A stretch of DNA of 32,054 bases, from contig JAICOJ010000032.1 in NCBI GenBank assembly GCA_025930755.1, forward strand, positions 1-32,054, given 5' to 3'. The notes below the pieces were generated by a model that saw only the letters and a list, made by a program, of their open reading frames with translations, did no database searches and was not told the DNA's origin. Shown one piece after another: positions 8,485 to 14,960 of the stretch. Each line of letters begins with the position of its first letter. Within the stretch, counting starts at the first letter, position 1. The stretch comes from Gemmatimonadaceae bacterium (GTDB taxonomy: Bacteria; Gemmatimonadota; Gemmatimonadetes; Gemmatimonadales; Gemmatimonadaceae). The position numbers and the translations under genes are program-made.

Positions 8485-9774
8485 GTGCGCTCGCTGCTCG
8501 CCGCCACGTACGAGGTCGCGGCGCGACTCGCGCTCGTGGCTGCACAGCTGCTTCCGCCGGGCCAGTCGAAGCTCGTGCGCACCCTTCGCGCCCGGCGCGG
8601 GATTTCCGGCCGGTATCGACGCTGGGCGGACCTGCACCGCGACCGCGCGCGTCCGCTCCTCTGGATGCACGCTCCTTCAGTGGGGGAAGGGCTCCAGGCG
8701 CGCCCCGTGCTCGAGCGGGTCCGAGCCACCCGGCCCGACGTGCAGCTCGCGTACACGTACTTCTCCCCGAGCGCGGAGGCCTTCGCCGCCAGGCTGAACG
8801 TCGATTTTCGCGACTACCTGCCATTCGACGCCACCGGCTCCGCGCGCAGCGCACTGGACGCGCTGCATCCCACGGCGCTCGTCTTTTCCAAGGTCGACGT
8901 CTGGCCGACGCTCACTCGTGAGGCGCGGGCCCGGAACATCCGGCTCGGACTGATCAGCGCGACACTCGCCGCGCGATCGTCCCGACGGCGCGGTCTCGCC
9001 TCAGCGATGCTGCGCGAGGCGTACGCGCGTCTCGATGCCGTCGGAGCCATCGACGCCGAGGACGCCGAACGCCTCGCCGAGCTCGGGGTACGCCGCGGCG
9101 TCATCCAGGTCACCGGCGACACGCGCTACGATCAGGTGTGGGCTCGCGCGGTGTCGGTCGACCGCTCGAGCGCGCTCCTGGCGCCACTCGATTCCGCCCG
9201 CCCGACCCTGGTGGCTGGAAGCACGTGGCCCGCCGACGAGCGCGTGCTGCTGGCCGCGTGGCTCCGCGCACGACGCCTCGTCAGCGACGCGAGACTCATC
9301 ATCGCGCCCCACGAGCCGACCGGCGCGCACCTCCTGCCAATCGAACGGTGGGCGGCGGAATCCAGCGTTCCATACGCTCGGCTGGGGGCGCCCGGCGCAG
9401 ACCGCGCCGACGTAGTCGTCGTCGATCGCGTGGGCGTCCTTGGCGACCTGTATGCGCTCGCGACGGTCGCCTTCGTCGGCGGAGGATTCCACGCTGCCGG
9501 ACTGCACTCGGTGGTCGAGCCCGCGGCGTTCGGCGCGCCGGTGATCTTTGGGCCTCGCTGGCACATGAGTCGCGACGCACGCCTCCTGCTGCAGGCGGAC
9601 AGCGCCGCCGCGGTGTCGGATGCGGCGGAAATGGAGAGACGACTGCATGAGTGGATGAAGTCGGCCACCGAGCGACAGGCAGCGGGAGACCGTGCTCGTG
9701 AGGTCGTGCGCTCGGGACTGGGAGCCGCCGATCGCAGTGTCGCGCTCGTGGCGCGACTGCTCGACGGGGCCTAG
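8485..9774 (+). CDS. waaA: 3-deoxy-D-manno-octulosonate (Kdo) transferase
   Basis: 429 aa from GTG 8485. It adds Kdo from CMP-Kdo to lipid A precursor at the cytoplasmic face of the inner membrane, an essential step in LPS core synthesis. Length matches the family (~425 aa). Family marks: 'WMHAPSVGEG' with the catalytic-base Glu68 of the SVGE motif; 'VFSKVDVWPTL', equivalent to the ETxxWP loop but with Lys-Val-Asp, closer to the Bacteroidetes pattern; 'AGSTWPADE'; 'IIAPHEPTG'; 'VVVDRVGVLGDLYALA'; and 'FVGGGFHAAGLHSVVEPAAFGAPVIFGP'. The N-terminal helix is amphipathic rather than a clear transmembrane anchor. It is last in the 6631-9774 operon. Its TAG stop lies inside a CTAG shared with the stop of the convergent EAL gene. 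Confidence 0.92.
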   Translation: MRSLLAATYEVAARLALVAAQLLPPGQSKLVRTLRARRGISGRYRRWADLHRDRARPLLWMHAPSVGEGLQARPVLERVRATRPDVQLAYTYFSPSAEAFAARLNVDFRDYLPFDATGSARSALDALHPTALVFSKVDVWPTLTREARARNIRLGLISATLAARSSRRRGLASAMLREAYARLDAVGAIDAEDAERLAELGVRRGVIQVTGDTRYDQVWARAVSVDRSSALLAPLDSARPTLVAGSTWPADERVLLAAWLRARRLVSDARLIIAPHEPTGAHLLPIERWAAESSVPYARLGAPGADRADVVVVDRVGVLGDLYALATVAFVGGGFHAAGLHSVVEPAAFGAPVIFGPRWHMSRDARLLLQADSAAAVSDAAEMERRLHEWMKSATERQAAGDRAREVVRSGLGAADRSVALVARLLDGA

Positions 9775-11411
9775 CGCGGCGCTCGCGCCGCCGGCAGTCC
9801 GAACGTGGGCACGAGATCGGGGCGATGCAGGAAGAACCCCTGCACCAACGGCACGCCGAGCTGCTTGACGGTCTCGAGCTCCTCTGCGCGCTCCACCCCT
9901 TCAGCGATCACCATCGCGTCGTGCTCCTCGGCGAATTTCACCATCGTCTCGACGAGATTCTGCTTGATGAAGTTCGTGTCGATCGAATTGATGAGGGAGA
10001 TGTCGAGCTTGATGAAGTCGGGCTCGAGATTCGCGATCGATCCGAGCCCAGCGTAGCCGCTGCCGGCATCATCGACGGCGAACCGGAAGCCACGGTCGCG
10101 AAATGCCTGGAGCCGCTCGCGGAATTTGGGATAATCCTTGATCGCGGTGCGCTCGGTGATCTCGATGACGACGCGCTCCGGATCGGCCGCTTCGAGCGAG
10201 TCGAAGGTGGGATCGGAGAAGTCGTGCGGATCCACGTTCAGGAAGAGCAGCTGCTGATCGGTGAGCCACGACGCCATGCCTTCGACCGCGCGGCTCCGGC
10301 AGAGGCGAGACAGCTCCCAAATGAGATCGGCCTCGGCGGCCACCTCGAACATCACCTCGGGGCTGCGCAAGCTGCGCATGACGCCGCGCGCCAACGCCTC
10401 GTAGCCGAAGATCTCACCGGTGTCCGTGGTGAGAATCGGGTGATAGTCGATGTAGACGCTGCGGGCGCGAAGCGTGGCCTTGAGATCCGAGACTTTGCGG
10501 GCGCGCTCGCGCTCTTCGACGCTCTTGGCCGCGTTGGCGGCTTCACGAATGCCGCGATAGATGAGGCGCTCGAGCCGGATCTTCGGGTTGTAGTACACGT
10601 GGGAAGATCCAATGTAGATATCGAACAGCGCCGCGATCTCCTCCCCATGCGCCTCCTCCAGCCGCTGCGCGACGTGTCGCTCGAGCCGGCTGGCGAGCTC
10701 GGTGATCAGGCGCTCGCTCGCCGCGGGAACCCCGGGCGCCGGCACGTGGAAGAAGATGAAGTCGTCGTCGTTGGTGAAGCCCACCATCATCCGCGACGAC
10801 CGCAGCGCGCTGTCATCGAGAAACTCGTGCACGGATCGCGCGGTGGTCTCGAGCACCGCATCGAGCTTCTCCCAGCCGTAAATCTCCTCGATCTTCGAGT
10901 AACGCACGAAGTTGAGATACATCACGACGAGCTCCCCGCGCTTGCGGATGGCGCCGCGCATCCGCTCGATCATCACCGGGAGCGTGGGCAGGCCGGTGAG
11001 CGCATCGTAGAGCATCTCCTGGCGCTCGACGCGCTCCGCCCGCTCGGCGACTTCCGCACCGGTGGGCGCGACGCGGCCTAACGCGGTATGGATGCGGGCG
11101 GCGATCTCCTCCGGGGACGCGGGCGAGCGATACCATTCCTCGACGCGGAAGTCGACCGCGCGCCGTCGCGCCGTCTCGTCCCGGCACCCCATGATGACCG
11201 CGATCCGGCGCTCGTGGCTCTTCTCGACGGCAGCGCGGAGAATGGTCGGGTCATCGGTCGTCAGCAGGACCGCCCGTATGTCCGACATCGCGTCCAGCGT
11301 CTCGACGAGCTCGTCGAGCGGACGCATCTCCAGGCGCCACCCCGGCAGGGCGGCGACGGCCTCTTGAACTTCCTGGTCGTTGGTGTCGCTCAGCAGTACG
11401 GAAACGGTCAC
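9771..11411 (-). CDS. Pseudo-receiver, degenerate GGDEF and intact EAL protein: likely c-di-GMP phosphodiesterase
   Basis: 546 aa from GTG 11411, with no clear Shine-Dalgarno and 15 bases after the response-regulator stop, suggesting translational coupling. Residues 1-112 look like a receiver domain that has lost its chemistry: the usual phospho-Asp region reads 'AVLLTTDDPT' and the Lys-Pro loop reads 'WYRSPASP'. Residues ~135-300 are GGDEF-like with 'YDALTGLPT', but the active-site motif is TNDDDF (213-218) and the metal Asp region reads 'LNFVRY', so cyclase activity is unlikely. The EAL domain (~310-535) looks complete: EAL 338-340, Asn392, Glu417/Glu420, Asp447-Asp448, Lys468, Glu504 and Gln524. 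Expected reaction: c-di-GMP to pGpG. The degenerate GGDEF may act as a nucleotide sensor. Cytoplasmic; no membrane segment. Confidence 0.93.
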   Translation of the reverse strand: MTVSVLLSDTNDQEVQEAVAALPGWRLEMRPLDELVETLDAMSDIRAVLLTTDDPTILRAAVEKSHERRIAVIMGCRDETARRRAVDFRVEEWYRSPASPEEIAARIHTALGRVAPTGAEVAERAERVERQEMLYDALTGLPTLPVMIERMRGAIRKRGELVVMYLNFVRYSKIEEIYGWEKLDAVLETTARSVHEFLDDSALRSSRMMVGFTNDDDFIFFHVPAPGVPAASERLITELASRLERHVAQRLEEAHGEEIAALFDIYIGSSHVYYNPKIRLERLIYRGIREAANAAKSVEERERARKVSDLKATLRARSVYIDYHPILTTDTGEIFGYEALARGVMRSLRSPEVMFEVAAEADLIWELSRLCRSRAVEGMASWLTDQQLLFLNVDPHDFSDPTFDSLEAADPERVVIEITERTAIKDYPKFRERLQAFRDRGFRFAVDDAGSGYAGLGSIANLEPDFIKLDISLINSIDTNFIKQNLVETMVKFAEEHDAMVIAEGVERAEELETVKQLGVPLVQGFFLHRPDLVPTFGLPAARAPR

Positions 11412-11426
11412 AGAGGAGAGTGCACG

Positions 11427-11822
11427 TCAGCGTCCTGCGCCGATCAGCGCGAGATTGCGTTCGACGCGTGCGTTCAAATCGCTGAAGTCGATCGGCTTCG
11501 TGATGTAGTCATCCGCCCCCTGCTGGAGCGCCGACTGCTTGTCGTCCCAATCCTTCAGCGCCGTCACCATGATGATGCGCACCGACTTCCCATGCTCCGA
11601 ATGCTGCTTCATGAGCCGACAGACGTCCCACCCGCTGCGACCCGGCATCATGATGTCGAGGAGCACGAGCGCGGGCCGCGTCTGCTCGAATTGCGCGAGC
11701 GCCTCGTCGCCGCTATTCGCCACCACTACGTGATATCCGCGCGAGGTGAGATAGTCTCGAAGAAGGTCCGCGTTGTCGATGTTGTCATCGACGACGAGCA
11801 ACGTTGCGGCGTTTTGCTCCAT
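11427..11822 (-). CDS. Receiver-only response regulator
   Basis: 131 aa from ATG 11822 (MEQNAATLL), chosen because it enters the receiver fold directly and has AGG about nine bases upstream; an in-frame ATG at 11846 is possible, and the earlier start at 11921 gives sequence unlike a receiver. All receiver residues are visible: the acidic pair in 'LLVVDDN', the phospho-acceptor Asp in 'VLLDIMMPG', Thr in 'IMVTALKDW' and Lys in 'DDYITKPID'. There is no output domain, so it works by protein contact. It is followed by the EAL gene after 15 bases, so the simplest model is that phosphorylation of this protein controls the EAL protein. No histidine kinase is in the window. Confidence 0.93.
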   Translation of the reverse strand: MEQNAATLLVVDDNIDNADLLRDYLTSRGYHVVVANSGDEALAQFEQTRPALVLLDIMMPGRSGWDVCRLMKQHSEHGKSVRIIMVTALKDWDDKQSALQQGADDYITKPIDFSDLNARVERNLALIGAGR

Positions 11823-11918
11823 GGGCGCCGTCCTGCCAAGGGCCATTCCAGCGTGGATAAGAGGAAAGGGCAAGACTCGGGCCCCGCGAGCCCGACATTC
11901 GTGTATCGTATTGCGGGA

Positions 11919-12012
11919 CAAGAAGAACGAGGAAACAGGAACGAGGAAGCGGTGCAGGACCGCCGGAGAAGCTCGGGCGCGTCTTCCTCGTTCCTCCTTC
12001 TCGTTCTTGTTT
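11919..12012. repeat. Long imperfect inverted repeat built from AACGAGGAA units
   Basis: Left arm 11919-11949 and right arm 11982-12012 are purine-rich and pyrimidine-rich complements; they share GGAACGAGGAAG exactly and AACGAG/ACAAGA elements around it, with a 32-base loop. The left arm also repeats AACGAGGAA in direct orientation. It starts 3 bases beyond the stop of the 12015-12680 gene and could end transcription from that gene, although there is no clear T-run. It may also be a dispersed repeat family. Confidence 0.7.
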
Positions 12013-12014
12013 AC

Positions 12015-12680
12015 CTACCGCGGCGATAGCGCCGCCGGCCTCCACGCGATCGAGATTCCGAACCCGTCGTCGTCGCCGAAGAGATCGCCACCAGCGAACA
12101 GCGCCGCGAACCGTAAGGAGAGCTGGCGAGAGAGCTCGAGATCGGCACCCAGATCAAAATTGATCGAGATGTCGCTGTCGTCGTCGCCGGGACAATCCGA
12201 ACAGAAATCCACCGAGACGCGGGGGTGAACGTATGGCGTGACGGCCATGGCGCCCTCGAGCGGGAACCGGTGGCCGACCGACAGCCCCACCGGAACTCGG
12301 AAAAGGTTGAAATCGCCGAAGGCTCCATAGACGCCCCCCGTCAACACGAGGTCGAGCGGCATGTCGGCCGACGCCACGGCGAGCCGATGGCCAAAGGCGC
12401 CGCCGGCGATGAAGTATGCATCACCTTCGTCGTCCGGGTCAGCAAAGCCCACGTCGAACTTCAATTCGGTGCGAATGCCGAAGCCCTCGCGCCACTGAAA
12501 CACCAACGCGGTCCCGTAATCGCCGCCATCAGCGAGCGCGAAATTGAATTCGCGACTCATGATTTGAGGGTGATTGAACGAGGGATAGTTCCATCCCTGC
12601 GCCGCGGCGGGCGCGGCGGCGGTCACCGTGCAGGCGAACGCGAGTGACAACCTGCGTGCGCGGGCGAGGCCGAGCGACAT
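12015..12680 (-). CDS. Small outer-membrane beta-barrel protein, unknown function
   Basis: 221 aa from ATG 12680, with AGGAG seven bases upstream. Signal peptide (MSLGLARARRLSLAFACTVTAAAPAAAQ). The mature part alternates hydrophobic and polar residues with Gly and aromatic positions typical of barrel strands ('YGTALVFQWREGFGIRTELK', 'LDLVLTGGVYGAFGDFNL', 'FGISIAWRPAA'), probably eight to ten strands. An unusual acidic loop holds CSDCPGDDDSD, a Cys pair followed by Asp, and another acidic stretch 'FGDDDG' lies near the end; calcium binding is possible but only a guess. It follows the 12716-13387 gene after a 35-base gap containing a hairpin, so the two are probably one operon. I do not recognise a named family. 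Confidence 0.8.
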   Translation of the reverse strand: MSLGLARARRLSLAFACTVTAAAPAAAQGWNYPSFNHPQIMSREFNFALADGGDYGTALVFQWREGFGIRTELKFDVGFADPDDEGDAYFIAGGAFGHRLAVASADMPLDLVLTGGVYGAFGDFNLFRVPVGLSVGHRFPLEGAMAVTPYVHPRVSVDFCSDCPGDDDSDISINFDLGADLELSRQLSLRFAALFAGGDLFGDDDGFGISIAWRPAALSPR

Positions 12681-12700
12681 TCACTCTCCTGGGTACGTGG

Positions 12701-12718
12701 TAGAGCCCCGCGGCTCTA
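12701..12718 (-). other. Intercistronic hairpin at the stop codon of the upstream barrel gene
   Basis: A perfect seven-base inverted repeat (tagagcc / ggctcta) with a four-base loop (ccgc). Its first three bases on the minus strand are the TAG stop of the 12716-13387 gene. There is no T-run, so it is more likely an mRNA-processing or stability element between the two barrel genes than a terminator. Confidence 0.5.
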
Positions 12719-13387
12719 CTGCCCGCGCCGCAAGGCGTAAGAAACACCGACTCCAAACGAACCACCGGTCGCGCCGGGCGGGCCGTCGTCCGCGTTTTGC
12801 CCGAACTCGTAGCCGACGGTGATCCCAAGCGATGGGACGACCGCGACGTCCACACCGACGGAAGCGCGGAAGAGCCCCTTGCTCTCCGACTCGTCGTCGA
12901 AGCTCACGCGCGTCCAGCTATAAAATGGCGCGGCATAGATTGAAATGCCACGCCGCTCGCCGAGTCGGGTTCGCCACGAGATGCTGGCGCCTGCCGGTAC
13001 ATGCAGGAGCGACGCGTCCTCCTCGGACGCTCCACCCACACCGGCGAACGCACCGATGCCCAGCTTCCCAGCCATCATCGTCTGCGTGATCGGCACCGAG
13101 GCGCGCGCCCCCCATGCCCAGGCTCGATCCCCCTCATCCGGCTTGAAGGCGCCGAACCCGCCCGTCACCTGAAACCGTGCACTCGCCGGCGCCCACGCCA
13201 GCGCTCCCGCGTATCCCTTCGACTCGTCGGACTGCCCATAGTTCACGCCAATGGTCAGCCCTGGATTCGCGAACGCGTTCTGTAGAACCGGGACACCCGG
13301 CAGCTGCGCACTCACGTCGCTCCAGGCGAGGAGTGAGGGCGCCGCCATGGACACCAGGATGAACCGCCGCGACATGATCGCAATCAT
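12716..13387 (-). CDS. Small outer-membrane beta-barrel protein, unknown function
   Basis: 223 aa from ATG 13387, which has GGAG six bases upstream; a second in-frame ATG is at 13375. Signal peptide to about residue 28 (...LLAWSDVSAQ). The mature protein is Gly/aromatic/Ser-rich with barrel-like strands: 'GLTIGVNYGQSDE', 'ARFQVTGGFGAFKP', 'GISIYAAPFYSWTRVSF', 'LGITVGYEFGQ', 'SFGVGVSYALRRG'. It resembles general outer-membrane beta-barrel proteins of about 200 residues (OmpW/OMP_b-brl size), but no signature identifies the ligand. First gene of the pair with 12015-12680. Gene confidence is high; function is unknown. Confidence 0.8.
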   Translation of the reverse strand: MIAIMSRRFILVSMAAPSLLAWSDVSAQLPGVPVLQNAFANPGLTIGVNYGQSDESKGYAGALAWAPASARFQVTGGFGAFKPDEGDRAWAWGARASVPITQTMMAGKLGIGAFAGVGGASEEDASLLHVPAGASISWRTRLGERRGISIYAAPFYSWTRVSFDDESESKGLFRASVGVDVAVVPSLGITVGYEFGQNADDGPPGATGGSFGVGVSYALRRGQ

Positions 13388-13481
13388 TGATGACTCCGTC
13401 GGTGATTCGCGTCACCGGAACGCGCAATGATCGTGCTCCGCCGCACCCGAGCGGCGCAAGTCCCGGTGTCGATAAGCGAAA

Positions 13482-13511
13482 GCGGAGGGCGCCAGCCATG
13501 GCACCCTCCGC
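13482..13511 (-). terminator. Factor-independent terminator after SusD 1
   Basis: On the minus strand, 24 bases past the SusD stop, GCGGAGGG pairs with CCCTCCGC; the stem continues with TGGC/GCCA after one mismatch and is closed by a four-base loop. It is followed by the T-rich TTTCGCTTA. The fit is good for SusC/SusD pair 1. Confidence 0.7.
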
Positions 13512-13534
13512 GTTCACATCCTCTTAACCGGTGA

Positions 13535-14935
13535 CTACGCGTTGCGATTGATGCAAGCACCCGTGGCGGGAACGTTCGGATTGTTCTCCTCCGCCTGTGG
13601 AACAGGAAGGTTCACGTCGTCACCGTACGTTCCGCCCTTGAAGTGCCGTCCGACCGGGAACGTATTGTCCTCCGTGCGGCCGTACTGTCGGATCAGGCGC
13701 CGCAGATCGCCCAGTCGCTGACCGCGGCTGAACGTCCAGAACGCCTTCTCCCGGAAGAACAAATTGATCGCGGCGTCATACGTCGTCGGTACGGGCAGCG
13801 CAGCCATGACCGGGGGCTGCACCTCACCCAACCGTGGTGGAGCAGCGCGCAGTCCATTCAGAATCGTCATCATGCCGGCGAAGTCCATCGCACGGAGGCG
13901 GGCCTCGGCGACGATCAGCCGGGCGTCGAGTCCGTTGGCAACGGCGATCGACGTCGTACGCCCGTAGAGCGTGGTGGTCCGTGAATTGGTTTGTCCGTCC
14001 TGCGACTTTACCGTATCACGTCCATTCGCCGCGATCGTGTACACGACCGGCAACCGCGGATCCTGCGCGGTGAAAAACGGTATGGCGTTGCGCACCGTGT
14101 CGGACCGCGAGTTCCCTTCGAGTGAATCACCGACCGTGTAGCGCCGGGAGCTCGCCGCCTGATTCCAGATAATGTTGTCGCCGCTCGTCACCGCAAACGT
14201 GTGATTGTAGGCGAAGGACAGGGGAATCGAGTCCACGAGTGCCGCCGCTTGCGCGACCTGGTCGATTCCGACCATGGCGCGCGCCTTGGACACGAGGGCG
14301 CCGCGTCGGATCGTCACCGTCGCGCTGTCGGTCGCGGTGGCGAGAGCGATCGCGGAATCGAACGACGCGATCGCGCGGCGGAACACCGAGTCGACCGGGA
14401 GTGGTACGCCGGGTATCACGTCGTCCCCTTCGATCCGGCTGAGCGGGATGCCGTTACAGAAATCCTGCGCCATCTGCATCTCGGCAAACCCCCGGGCGAA
14501 GTACACGTCGGCGATGGTTCTCGCCGGCTCGGGGCGATACTGCTTGAGCCCCCGGATCGCCAAATCGGCCGCCAGGCGTACCCGCCCCATGTCGCGGAAC
14601 ATTCCCGTGACGATCGAGTTGTTCGTCTGGACCTTCCGCTGATCCGTTTCGTCGTTCTGGACGAACGTCGAGCTCGTGGACCACTCATCGGCGAGCAGCC
14701 CACCGAACAGCCACGTGCTTTCATCACCGGCCGTCAGGTCGCGAAAGAACTCCAGCGCACCATTGGCAAGTGCCACTGCGCCTTCCGCGTTCTGCACGTC
14801 TTCCGGATTGATCAGGTCCGGATCCTTGGCCTCGAGGAGGGAGTCCGTGAGGTCGCACGCCGCGACGGCGAGCAATCCTGCCGCCGCGAGCGCGCGCATC
14901 CCCGCCCGGCTCCATGCGGTCATCTCTCGTCTCAT
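13535..14935 (-). CDS. SusD/RagB-like substrate-binding lipoprotein, pair 1
   Basis: 466 aa from ATG 14935, with GGAG ten bases upstream; the frame is open further upstream but would overlap SusC. Signal peptide ends in the lipobox VAAC (Cys27), so it is an outer-membrane lipoprotein, by family knowledge at the cell surface over the SusC barrel. SusD/RagB features: 'LEAKDPDLINPEDVQNAEGA' near the N-terminus, alpha-helical TPR-like scaffold ('ADVYFARGFAEMQMAQDFCNG'), 'DARLIVAEARLRAMDFAGM', 'FFREKAFWTFSRGQRLGDLRR' and the closing 'PQAEENNPN'. A Cys lies four residues from the C-terminal end region (GACINRNA), also seen in the SusD of pair 3. It begins 25 bases after the SusC stop. The substrate (glycan or peptide) cannot be read from the sequence. 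Confidence 0.92.
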   Translation of the reverse strand: MRREMTAWSRAGMRALAAAGLLAVAACDLTDSLLEAKDPDLINPEDVQNAEGAVALANGALEFFRDLTAGDESTWLFGGLLADEWSTSSTFVQNDETDQRKVQTNNSIVTGMFRDMGRVRLAADLAIRGLKQYRPEPARTIADVYFARGFAEMQMAQDFCNGIPLSRIEGDDVIPGVPLPVDSVFRRAIASFDSAIALATATDSATVTIRRGALVSKARAMVGIDQVAQAAALVDSIPLSFAYNHTFAVTSGDNIIWNQAASSRRYTVGDSLEGNSRSDTVRNAIPFFTAQDPRLPVVYTIAANGRDTVKSQDGQTNSRTTTLYGRTTSIAVANGLDARLIVAEARLRAMDFAGMMTILNGLRAAPPRLGEVQPPVMAALPVPTTYDAAINLFFREKAFWTFSRGQRLGDLRRLIRQYGRTEDNTFPVGRHFKGGTYGDDVNLPVPQAEENNPNVPATGACINRNA

Positions 14936-14960
14936 GGTCTGAGTTCTCCAGGGATGGTCG

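Noticed and set aside
9825-11081. 418-codon plus-strand frame opposite the EAL gene
   Set aside because: The minus-strand protein has intact EAL motifs; the plus-strand product has no recognisable features.
9771-11411. Active diguanylate cyclase
   Set aside because: The GGDEF motif reads TNDDDF and the metal-binding Asp region reads LNFVRY; only the EAL half looks catalytic.
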